A stretch of DNA of 10,551 nt from CAYUMU01 sp964445985 (GTDB taxonomy: Bacteria > Planctomycetota > Planctomycetia > Pirellulales > S012-138). Made by a program: the position numbers and the translations under genes. The notes beneath the pieces were generated by a model. The model did no database searches. It had not been told where the DNA came from and saw nothing but the letters and a program-made list of their open reading frames with translations. The DNA lies in NCBI GenBank assembly GCA_964445985.1, contig CAYUMU010000136.1, positions 1 to 10,551 of the forward strand, given 5' to 3'. Shown here one piece after another: positions 1-6,121 of this stretch (its first letter is position 1; every line of letters starts with the position of its first letter).

Positions 1-258
1 GCCCAACCCTTGCAGCGCAAGAACTTACAACAACAACTGGGGAAGTTGGGTTAGCCCGCCGCGCGGAGCGCGCAATCCCCACAATGGGGTATAATCTGTC
101 TACCAAAAACCGGGCCACCAGCCGCCTGCCTGGACCGAACTGCCGCCAAAGATGAAATCGAGGTTCTGTCTACAAACGGAACCTTGAAACCAACGAAAAC
201 GACCATTTCTCCCCAACGCACAAGCAAAAACCCACCGCTGAAGGCCAAAAAGTACGGC
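1..258. other. Left-edge intergenic region, no gene seen
   Basis: No credible coding frame is seen; a 91-codon minus-strand frame crossing this stretch has no family features and overlaps the end of the 72-residue protein gene. The region holds several short symmetries: GCGCG-GAG-CGCGC at 61-73, CCCC-ACAAT-GGGG at 77-89, CCCAAC at 2-7 against GTTGGG at 45-50, and the 9-base direct repeat TCTGTCTAC at 95-103 and 165-173. A TATAAT at 90-95 has no -35 partner at the right distance. The content is likely the 3' flank of the minus-strand operon plus whatever lies beyond the window. Confidence 0.5.
162..183 (-). terminator. Hairpin downstream of the SNF2-SWIM operon, possible weak terminator
   Basis: An inverted repeat pairs GGTTCTGT (162-169) with ACGGAACC (176-183) around a 6-base loop, giving an 8-pair stem with one G-T pair. 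It lies about 75 bases beyond the stop codon of the last gene of the minus-strand operon. On the minus strand the stem is followed by a short, broken T-rich stretch rather than a clean T run, so intrinsic termination is only possible, not shown. Confidence 0.25.
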
Positions 259-477
259 TTAGTCGGGCCAATACTCTTTGACGACGACCCGCCCCTCAGA
301 AACGTAGAGCGTGATTTCTTCGGCATTGAACCGGGCGAGATTGGGGTCGAGCGTGAACTGGATACCTGCAGTTCCCGAGGTGTATGGCGGGATCTCGCCA
401 GCGAATTCGTCGTCCATGATCGCCATCACTTCTGCGATGGCCATGCCTTCGTTGATTCTCAAGAAGGCCCGCTTCAC
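259..477 (-). CDS. Small protein coupled to the SWIM gene, unknown function
   Basis: This is a 72-residue protein of unrecognised family. The GTG start overlaps the TGA stop of the SWIM gene as GTGA (477-474), the usual sign of translational coupling, and the frame ends at TAA (259-261). There is no signal peptide, membrane segment or cysteine. The sequence is acidic and compact: an N-terminal stretch with GMAIAEVMAIMDDEF (residues 11-25), then a segment that looks beta-rich, ending in an EITLYVSEGRVVVKEYWPD-like strand pair. The GM-x4-V-x2-I spacing loosely recalls the SmpA/BamE-like repeat seen in small bacterial proteins, but this is only a resemblance. A second possible start is the ATG at residue 12. 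Its position as third gene after a SNF2 ATPase and a SWIM protein suggests a role with them; that is inference from context only. Confidence 0.6.
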   Translation of the reverse strand: MKRAFLRINEGMAIAEVMAIMDDEFAGEIPPYTSGTAGIQFTLDPNLARFNAEEITLYVSEGRVVVKEYWPD

Positions 478-1517
478 TTAGGCGTGGGCCTCTTTTTCTT
501 GGCGGCCTGTTTAGGGCGTTTGGCCACCTTGTTCTTCGCCGCGGAGTTCTCAACGCTCGCTGTCTTCGGTACGGATGCTTGCGCGGCCTTCTTCTTTCGG
601 GCCGGCGTCTTCGACTCGATTGAGGGCTTTGCGGCCTCACTACCTTTAAGCTTCTTGGCGCGCGCCGTTGCTTGTTTGGCTGTTTTCTTTTTCACTTGGG
701 AGGTCTGGGAGTCTGCTTGCGGCGATTTCGCTTTTTTGAGCGTCTTTTTCCGGGATTTTGGCCCTGTCGCTTGTGAACTGGGGAGGGCTGCCGCATCGCC
801 TTCATCGAGCTCGATGCCGAACACGTCCGCGAGGTCAGTTTCGGCGACTCGCTGACGTCGGCTTCCGCGATGGGTGACGAGGTTGACCGCGTCGTCGGAC
901 ATGCCCGTCACCAGATCGGTATGATCCACGCCGCGCAGGGTAAACAGCAGTTCGGGCTGATTGTCCAGCCGAGCGCCCACTCCGTATAGCACGGCGGCCA
1001 GGTGTTTGCACATCGACGCATAGTCGGGGCAGTCACAGCGGAGATGGATTTCCGCGGGGCTAGGAAACAGCCCTTGCTTGGGGTCGGTGACTACCTCCAT
1101 CACACTATCGGAGATGCGGCCTTGCAACAGTTCCAGCAGGGTGCCGATCTGACCGCTGCACCGTTGTTGAACCTGCTTCCATTTGGCCTTGGGGAGCAAG
1201 TCGATCTTGATGTCGATATTGTAGAGCTCGGAGCCGCTGACTTTCGCCTGGATGCGGCCTTTTTCGATGGCCAGATGGCAGACGGAGCCGTTGCGAACAT
1301 AGGTCCGCCCTCGAGGCAGCCGGTTGGCGAAGTCGCCCTGCGATTCCATGTGGTCGCACCAGGCATTCCCCCAGAACGTGGTGGTTATTTTGCGGCCCGC
1401 GATCTCGACGGGCTGAATGTTTTCTCCCTTCTTTCGCAGTTGGTCCAATTTCTTTTTGGCCTGAGCCCGCCGCTTTGCAACCGGCACGTAGGGCTTCCAT
1501 CCATAGTAATACGACAT
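474..1517 (-). CDS. SWIM zinc-finger protein with lysine-rich tail
   Basis: This 347-residue protein is a SWIM-type zinc-finger protein, partner of the SNF2 helicase gene 17 bases upstream. The SWIM signature C-x-C-x(6)-C-x-H is visible as CDCPDYASMCKH, with C161, C163, C170 and H172. The N-terminal part (about 1-160) has the usual arrangement for these bacterial proteins, including TFWGNAWCDHMES near residue 47 and RGRTYVRNGSV near 69. SWIM domains are predicted to bind DNA or proteins, and in bacteria are often encoded beside SNF2 ATPases (for example ywqA/ywqB of Bacillus). The last 97 residues form a disordered, basic tail with 27 Lys and 5 Arg plus many Ala, Pro and Ser, like a histone-H1-type tail; it likely adds non-specific DNA binding. 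The ATG at 1517 is chosen over a TTG at 1523 because GAAAGGA lies 6 bases before it. Confidence 0.92.
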   Translation of the reverse strand: MSYYYGWKPYVPVAKRRAQAKKKLDQLRKKGENIQPVEIAGRKITTTFWGNAWCDHMESQGDFANRLPRGRTYVRNGSVCHLAIEKGRIQAKVSGSELYNIDIKIDLLPKAKWKQVQQRCSGQIGTLLELLQGRISDSVMEVVTDPKQGLFPSPAEIHLRCDCPDYASMCKHLAAVLYGVGARLDNQPELLFTLRGVDHTDLVTGMSDDAVNLVTHRGSRRQRVAETDLADVFGIELDEGDAAALPSSQATGPKSRKKTLKKAKSPQADSQTSQVKKKTAKQATARAKKLKGSEAAKPSIESKTPARKKKAAQASVPKTASVENSAAKNKVAKRPKQAAKKKRPTPK

Positions 1518-1534
1518 GGCCAATCCTTTCGTGG

Positions 1535-4219
1535 TCAGACAACTGCCTTATTGATATCAAGCGAGACCAGATCAATCAATTGTTCGTCGGTCATCTCGGT
1601 GAGCAACTGTTCCGCGCCGGCTGCGAGGAGGTCGTCGGCCAGTGATTTCTTTTCTTCGATCAGTCGATCGATCCGCTCTTCGATCGTGCCCCGGCAGACG
1701 AATTTGTGCACGAGCACGTTGCGATGCTGCCCGATTCGAAACGCGCGGTCGGTCGCTTGATTTTCAACGGCGGGGTTCCACCAGCGATCGAAATGAATCA
1801 CGTGCGAGGCGGCCGTCAGGTTGAGGCCGGTGCCGCCCGCCTTCAGCGATAGCACAAAGAACGGCGGCCCGCCTTCCTGTTGGAATTGCTCCACGATTTT
1901 CCTGCGTTTGCCCACGGGCGTGCCGCCATGCAGCACCAGCCCTGGCCGCTCAAAAATATTGGCCAGAGTTGCCTGCAGGGGTTCGGTCATTTCGCGGAAC
2001 TGCGTAAACACCAACGCCCGTTCTTGCCGGGAGGCGATTTCTTCGCAGATTTCGGTCAAACGTGCGAACTTGCCGCTGTCGCTCGGTTGATACTCGCCAT
2101 CGCCGACGAACTGGCTGGGGTGATTGCAGATCTGCTTGAACCGCATCAAGAACGCCAACACGATGCCGCGCCGCTTGATGCCTTCGAGTCCTTGCATCGC
2201 CTGCTCCAACTCATCAACCGACTTCTGATACAGAGCCGCTTGCCGTTTTGTCAGTCCGCACCAGGCTTTGACTTCCGTCTTCTCTGGCAGGTCGCTGATA
2301 ATGGAGCGGTCGGTTTTCAGGCGGCGCAGGATATAGGGCCGCACCAGATTGCGAAGGGGCGCAAACCGCTCGTGTTCGCGCTGGTCGAGCGATTTGACAA
2401 ACCGCTTGAACTGCGTCACCGAACCGAGCAGCCCAGGGCAAAGAAAATCGAACAGCGACCAGAGGTCGCCCAGCCGATTCTCCACCGGAGTGCCGGTCAG
2501 GGCGATACGCGATTGCGCCTGGAGCGACTTGACCGTTCGCGTTTGCCGCGCCCCGGGGTTCTTGATCGCTTGCGCTTCGTCGAGCACGACCAACTGCCAC
2601 TGCACGTCGCTCAACCACGAGTGCCGCTGCAGCATGGCGTAGGTTGTTAGCACAATGTCGATATTGAGCAGCGCCTTCTCGGGCGAAGCGGCCCAGGCGG
2701 CCAGTCGTTCGGGGTCGGCCTCCGACGAATGGACAAACAAAGTCGATAGCGACGGCGTGAACCGGGCGATTTCCGCCTTCCAGTTCGCCAGCAGCGAGGC
2801 CGGCAGCACCAGCAGCGAAGGCGCCGACCGCTTGTTCTGCTGCTTCATCCACAACAGCAACGCCAGTACCTGGATGGTCTTGCCAAGGCCCATGTCGTCG
2901 GCCAGACACGCACCAAGATGGAGGTTCGTCATCAGCCGCAGCCAGTTGACCCCCACCTGCTGATAGTGCCGTAGCGTGGCCTGCAATCCCTGGATGGCGC
3001 GGCCCTCGTCGTCCGCCTGTGGATTTCGCAAGCGTTCGAGCGTTTCGCCGAGCCATTTTCCCGGCCGGGCAAACGACCACTCCACGGTTTCGCTAGCGCC
3101 GAGCTTGCCATCGCTGAGGTCGGCGGGCGCTCCGGCGAGTAATCGCATGCCTTCGGTGAACGACAATTCACCAGCCTGGGCTGCTTCTTCGACTTCGCGC
3201 CAATGTTCCAAAGCGGCGGTCAATTTTTCGCGGTCGACTTCGACCCACCGTCCTTTGAAGAGCACCAGGCCGTCGTCGCCGGCCAGCAGTTGGTTCCACT
3301 CCTGCTTCGTTAACGTATCGTCGTCGAGCGCCATTTGAACTTTAAAATCGAGCAGCATGTCGGCGCCGAGGGTTGCCTGCCGCTTCTCTCCGATACTGAC
3401 ACCCACCTGCGGCCGGGAACGCTTCCGCCACCAGTCGGGGAGCCGAACGAGAATTCCGCACTCTTCGTAGAGCGGCGCCTCCCGCAAAAACCGATACGCC
3501 TCACCAGCGGTCCAAGCCAACGGATGAAACACGTCGCCCGTTTCCACCAAGGCTCCCACGACTTTGCTCTGCTGGGCCGCGCGATGCACCGGAGACAGCA
3601 AGCGGACCAGGGCCGCTTTGTTGTGGGCGCCGGCGTACTGTTGCAGCGCCTTGCCCAGCGGTTGATAGCGCGCCCGATCCTGTCCGGAAAGCCCTGGAAC
3701 ATAGGTCGCCATAAACGCGAACGGAAACGCTGGATCGCGTTTGTTCTCCGCCAGATGAAAGCACACGCGGCCCACCTGGTGCCAATGCGGAGCCCGCTGT
3801 TGGAGAAAGCCGGACAGGCCCTCGGGCGATTGACGCACCTGCCCGCGCACCCAAGCATCCAGATCGTTCCAAAGAGTCAGCAGCACCTCGACGCTGAGGT
3901 ATTCCGCCCCCTTCATCGGCGGAACCGAAAGCAACATCGACGCCAGAACGCCCGCGCCCGGCGGCTCAATCGGCTCGATATCTCCCCCGTTCGCCGGGGG
4001 GCTCTGGCAGAGCGCCGTCAAATAGCGGCGGGCAAACTCCTGCCAATAACCGAGCGAAGCGGGCAGCGAACCGCTCGACTTCATCACTCCCAGCGCAAAC
4101 AGCCCTTCGCCTTGCGAGGCGTCGAACGCACGCAGCACTTTTCGCGTGCCGGTATCCAGATCCGCTGCAACGTCGGGCGCAAGGCGACCCGATGGCATAA
4201 TGATCAGTTCTTTATCCAA
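1535..4219 (-). CDS. SNF2-family DEAD/DEAH-type ATPase (helicase)
   Basis: This 894-residue protein is a full-length bacterial SNF2-family ATPase, an enzyme class that uses ATP to move along double-stranded DNA and shift or strip bound proteins. All core motifs are present: Walker A DDMGLGKT (441-448), TTYAM of motif Ia/Ib type (525-529), Walker B as DEAQ (547-550), LTGTPVEN of motif III (574-581), SLKAGGTGLNL of motif V (791-801) and QATDRAFRIGQ of motif VI (821-831). About 400 residues precede the motor, matching the N-terminal extension usual for the bacterial SNF2 proteins found with SWIM partners. The start is a TTG with GGAGAG 10 bases upstream; an ATG at 4198 (residue 8) is an alternative without a clear ribosome site. 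It heads an operon with the SWIM and 72-residue protein genes and has its own promoter-like sequence at 4298-4326. Its exact cellular role (repair, transcription or chromosome upkeep) cannot be read from the sequence. Confidence 0.95.
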   Translation of the reverse strand: MDKELIIMPSGRLAPDVAADLDTGTRKVLRAFDASQGEGLFALGVMKSSGSLPASLGYWQEFARRYLTALCQSPPANGGDIEPIEPPGAGVLASMLLSVPPMKGAEYLSVEVLLTLWNDLDAWVRGQVRQSPEGLSGFLQQRAPHWHQVGRVCFHLAENKRDPAFPFAFMATYVPGLSGQDRARYQPLGKALQQYAGAHNKAALVRLLSPVHRAAQQSKVVGALVETGDVFHPLAWTAGEAYRFLREAPLYEECGILVRLPDWWRKRSRPQVGVSIGEKRQATLGADMLLDFKVQMALDDDTLTKQEWNQLLAGDDGLVLFKGRWVEVDREKLTAALEHWREVEEAAQAGELSFTEGMRLLAGAPADLSDGKLGASETVEWSFARPGKWLGETLERLRNPQADDEGRAIQGLQATLRHYQQVGVNWLRLMTNLHLGACLADDMGLGKTIQVLALLLWMKQQNKRSAPSLLVLPASLLANWKAEIARFTPSLSTLFVHSSEADPERLAAWAASPEKALLNIDIVLTTYAMLQRHSWLSDVQWQLVVLDEAQAIKNPGARQTRTVKSLQAQSRIALTGTPVENRLGDLWSLFDFLCPGLLGSVTQFKRFVKSLDQREHERFAPLRNLVRPYILRRLKTDRSIISDLPEKTEVKAWCGLTKRQAALYQKSVDELEQAMQGLEGIKRRGIVLAFLMRFKQICNHPSQFVGDGEYQPSDSGKFARLTEICEEIASRQERALVFTQFREMTEPLQATLANIFERPGLVLHGGTPVGKRRKIVEQFQQEGGPPFFVLSLKAGGTGLNLTAASHVIHFDRWWNPAVENQATDRAFRIGQHRNVLVHKFVCRGTIEERIDRLIEEKKSLADDLLAAGAEQLLTEMTDEQLIDLVSLDINKAVV

Positions 4220-4297
4220 GTTCCGGTGGCTCTCCGTTGCACCCGATCTTCCGCGATTCCGACAGCCGGTTCCCTGCTTTCGATCCCAGCGCTGTCC

Positions 4298-4326
4298 ATT
4301 GTATAGCGAGGGCCGGTATCGCGCAA
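4298..4326 (-). promoter_or_regulatory. Candidate sigma-70-type promoter for the SNF2 operon
   Basis: On the minus strand TTGCGC (4326-4321) and TACAAT (4303-4298) are separated by exactly 17 bases. The -10 box matches the consensus at five of six positions, the -35 box at three. Transcription would begin near 4290, giving a leader of about 70 bases before the TTG start at 4219. It lies between the SNF2 gene and the compound repeat at 4355-4502, so the repeat would be upstream of the promoter. Confidence 0.45.
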
Positions 4327-4354
4327 GGTGCGCGCATCGCCTGCGGCGGAGAGG

Positions 4355-4502
4355 AAGTGTGCCACTGCTTGCGGTCGAATACGTTTCCCCTGCAGAACAG
4401 GCTTACCACGACCGCAAGCAGTGCGCGGCGGATTTGGCGTTCGATTGCACCGGCCAGGCCGAGGGTGGTTCGGCACTGTTCCTTGGAAGCAGTGGCACAC
4501 TT
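4355..4502. repeat. Compound REP-like inverted repeat element
   Basis: The element is bounded by a perfect 16-base inverted repeat: AAGTGTGCCACTGCTT at 4355-4370 and its reverse complement at 4487-4502. Inside it, CACTGCTTGCGGTCG (4363-4377) pairs perfectly with 4409-4423 across a 31-base loop that itself holds a small CCTG/CAGG hairpin. At the other end, 4474-4482 pairs with 4485-4494 (CACTG-TTCC / GGAA-g-CAGTG), a 9-pair stem with one bulge and a 2-base loop. The two ends thus carry the same terminal motif in opposite orientation but different hairpin arms. This layout resembles REP/BIME clusters or a small MITE. No gene lies within it. Confidence 0.75.
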
Positions 4503-4504
4503 TC

Positions 4505-4520
4505 GATGCCTACCGGCATC
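4505..4520. repeat. Short hairpin next to the compound repeat and trpF end
   Basis: GATGCC (4505-4510) and GGCATC (4515-4520) form a perfect 6-pair stem with a TACC loop, 25 bases beyond the trpF stop codon on the minus strand and 2 bases from the compound repeat. On the minus strand a run of six T (4533-4528 region) comes before the stem instead of after it, so it does not have the form of an intrinsic terminator. It may still slow transcription or protect the trpF transcript end. Confidence 0.4.
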
Positions 4521-4544
4521 CGACATGAAAAAACGTGATTCATG

Positions 4545-5237
4545 CTATTCACCCGCCGCAAATGCCTGTTGAGCGGCCAGCACAAAATCGTGCAGCCGGG
4601 AGCGGTCTTTGCGGCCGGGCTCGCTTTCCACGCCGCTGGCGGTGTCCACGCCTGCCGGACCCACGGCGGCGATTGCTTGCGCCACGTTTTCGGCGGTGAG
4701 ACCGCCGGCCAGGATGAGGGGCGGCAGCAATAGTTCGGGGCTCTGCTGGCGAAGCTCGGTGTATTCGGCGGCCGCGGCCCAATCGCCGGTGGCGCCAGTT
4801 CCGCCGTATTGGCCGGGGCGAAAGGCGTCGAGCAGCACCAGCCGGGGCATGGCGCCCATGGCCTGGCAACGCTTCAAATAGGCCAGGCAAGGAGCCAAGC
4901 CGGCGGGTCCGCAACGGAAGGCCCGAATGATGGGCAGCCGCGGAAAATGCCTCGCCACATCGGCCAGGAACTCGGGCGGTTCATCACCATGAAACTGCAA
5001 CAAATCGAGCGGAACCATGCCGGTGGTCTGCCGCAGTTCGTCGAGCACCGGGTTCACAAACAGGCCGATGCGGAGCAGTTTTCCCTCGGTCACCAGCGAA
5101 ATGGCCCTGGCTTGCTCCCGAGGCACGTAGCGAGAGCTCTGCGAATAGAAGTTGAGCCCGACTGCATCGGCGCCGCTTTCCAGCACCAAGGCCGCGTCGT
5201 CCAGCGTGGTGATACCGCAGATTTTTACGCGAAACAT
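4545..5237 (-). CDS. trpF: Phosphoribosylanthranilate isomerase (TrpF)
   Basis: The 230-residue product is phosphoribosylanthranilate isomerase, the (beta-alpha)8-barrel enzyme that converts N-(5'-phosphoribosyl)anthranilate to the carboxyphenylamino-deoxyribulose phosphate in tryptophan synthesis, in the cytoplasm. Visible features are the N-terminal KICGIT with the catalytic Cys7, QFHGDE at 81-86, LLDAF with the catalytic Asp137, the GGTG loop (145-148), LAGGL at 176-180 and GVDTASGVE at 196-204, the last two forming the phosphate-binding end of the barrel. The length is normal for the family. The frame is open to 5408, but the ATG at 5237 is the family start, and a TATAAT at 5327-5322 lies inside the would-be extension. 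No other trp gene is adjacent, so trpF stands alone here. Confidence 0.94.
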   Translation of the reverse strand: MFRVKICGITTLDDAALVLESGADAVGLNFYSQSSRYVPREQARAISLVTEGKLLRIGLFVNPVLDELRQTTGMVPLDLLQFHGDEPPEFLADVARHFPRLPIIRAFRCGPAGLAPCLAYLKRCQAMGAMPRLVLLDAFRPGQYGGTGATGDWAAAAEYTELRQQSPELLLPPLILAGGLTAENVAQAIAAVGPAGVDTASGVESEPGRKDRSRLHDFVLAAQQAFAAGE

Positions 5238-5321
5238 GCGAACGAACCGACTCCCAGGCAAGGGGGAGCGGCTGGCCTGCCCGACTGAAATAGCCGCCGG
5301 CCAGCGAACCTCTCCCACCGC

Positions 5322-5327
5322 ATTATA
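5322..5327 (-). promoter_or_regulatory. Candidate -10 box for trpF
   Basis: The minus strand carries a perfect TATAAT at 5327-5322 within GCTATAATGCGG, about 85 bases before the trpF ATG. No good -35 hexamer is found 16-18 bases upstream, so an activator or a weak promoter would be needed. Its place supports the trpF start at 5237, because longer coding frames would begin upstream of the transcript. Confidence 0.4.
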
Positions 5328-5389
5328 GCGGCTGAGGGGAGGTTGCGCGGTGAGCCGGCAACAGATCGTCGCCGCGCAGGCAATTTTCA

Positions 5390-5415
5390 CCCAGTCGCGC
5401 GTCGCCACGACTGGG
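5390..5415 (-). terminator. Strong hairpin after the anti-sigma-like gene, possible terminator
   Basis: CCCAGTCG (5390-5397) pairs perfectly with CGACTGGG (5408-5415) around a 10-base loop. On the minus strand it starts 17 bases after the TAG of the anti-sigma-like gene. The following minus-strand bases are TGAAAATTG, without a T run, so it is not a textbook intrinsic terminator, but its placement between two genes fits an end-of-transcript structure. Confidence 0.3.
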
Positions 5416-5432
5416 GGGCCACGGCTGGGCCA

Positions 5433-5948
5433 CTACCGCGAAGTGAGCAGGCTGCGAGATTCAGCCCAAGGGGTCGCTGGCTTGGCGGGCAATGCGGTTG
5501 CCGCCTGGTCAGGGCTCGCCAATGTGGGGCTCGCCAAAGTGGGGCCAGCCGGGGTGGGGCCAGGCAGCGTTTCGCCCAACTGTTGCTGCACCCGCGCGTA
5601 TTGAATGCGGCACGATTCGCAATGGTCCAGATGCACATGCACCCGCCGCTCAAGTTCCGGGGCGAGCGTGTGCCGGGCGTAACCGTCAAGCAGGTCGCGA
5701 CACTCGGGGCAATTCAGGGCGTGGGCATCGGCAGAATTCGATCGCGAGATCTGCCAGGCGATGCCGCCGAGAAGCAGCCCTGCCAACACCACCACCGCGC
5801 CGCCCGTCCAACGCCGGAGTTGTTCGCGGGTTTGTTCCCTCCGCTGACGCGCGCGCAGTTCGCCCTGCAATTGGTTGAGGGTGCCGGGGGCGATTTCTTG
5901 CCATCCGCCGGCCGCCTCCCGCGGCGACTGATTTGCATCTGATTTCAT
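5433..5948 (-). CDS. Single-pass membrane protein with anti-sigma-like zinc motif
   Basis: This 171-residue protein has a basic N-terminal part rich in Arg and Gln (about 20-46), one membrane segment (about 47-67, AVVVLAGLLLGG core) and then a cysteine-histidine region resembling the zf-HC2/ZAS zinc finger of anti-sigma factors: C80-x2-C83, then H106-x3-C110-x2-C113, with LLDGYARHTL between them. It ends in a Pro/Ala/Thr-rich tail containing pentapeptide repeats. Usual anti-sigma factors carry the zinc finger at the cytoplasmic N terminus, before the membrane segment; here it follows the segment, and the positive-inside rule puts it outside the cytoplasm. No sigma factor gene is adjacent. The ATG at 5948 is chosen over one at 5993 because GAGG lies 8 bases before it. 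Function as a true anti-sigma factor is doubtful; 'zinc-motif membrane protein' is the safer reading. Confidence 0.7.
   Translation of the reverse strand: MKSDANQSPREAAGGWQEIAPGTLNQLQGELRARQRREQTREQLRRWTGGAVVVLAGLLLGGIAWQISRSNSADAHALNCPECRDLLDGYARHTLAPELERRVHVHLDHCESCRIQYARVQQQLGETLPGPTPAGPTLASPTLASPDQAATALPAKPATPWAESRSLLTSR
5512..5565 (-). repeat. 15-base tandem repeat encoding a PT(L/P)A(S/G) pentapeptide
   Basis: Plus-strand units GGGCTCGCCAATGTG (5512-5526), GGGCTCGCCAAAGTG (5527-5541), GGGCCAGCCGGGGTG (5542-5556) and a partial unit (5557-5565) follow each other without gaps. They encode, on the minus strand, the pentapeptides PTPAG, PTLAS and PTLAS near residues 131-145 of the membrane protein. 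The 15-base period keeps the reading frame, so copy number could vary between strains without breaking the gene. Confidence 0.75.
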
Positions 5949-6070
5949 CACGCATACCTCGAACGGAAGGAGGCGAGTCGTTCGCGTCCTCATCCGTCAC
6001 TATTTTCGACGTTAGTTGCGGCGATTCTCTGTGAAACCCAACACAATGTTGAGAGCAATTTCGCGAAACT

Positions 6071-6100
6071 TTAATACCGGCGCTTCTTTTTCGCAGTCAA
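6071..6100 (-). promoter_or_regulatory. Candidate sigma-70-type promoter for the zinc-motif membrane protein
   Basis: On the minus strand TTGACT (6100-6095) and TATTAA (6076-6071) are 18 bases apart, matching four or five of six consensus positions each. The start point would be near 6064, leaving a leader of about 115 bases. That leader begins at the palindrome TTTCGCGAAA (6059-6068) and contains a CAACA/TGTTG hairpin, which could be regulator sites. Confidence 0.4.
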
Positions 6101-6121
6101 ACGTGTCGAAACCCGCCACGC

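Noticed and set aside
90..95. TATAAT as a plus-strand promoter
   Set aside because: No -35 hexamer lies 16-18 bases upstream and no plus-strand gene follows.
184..855. 223-codon plus-strand frame over the SWIM gene tail
   Set aside because: The Phe/Ala-rich product is the complement of the lysine-rich tail of the SWIM protein; no motif or ribosome site supports it.
4355..4502. CRISPR array
   Set aside because: The repeats are inverted, not direct, with no regular spacers and no cas genes nearby.
4528..4533. T run after trpF as an intrinsic terminator
   Set aside because: On the minus strand the T run comes before the nearest hairpin (4505-4520), not after it, and no stem precedes it.
5238..5408. 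N-terminal extension of TrpF
   Set aside because: The extra 57 residues have no family counterpart and a TATAAT box lies within them; the family N terminus begins at 5237.
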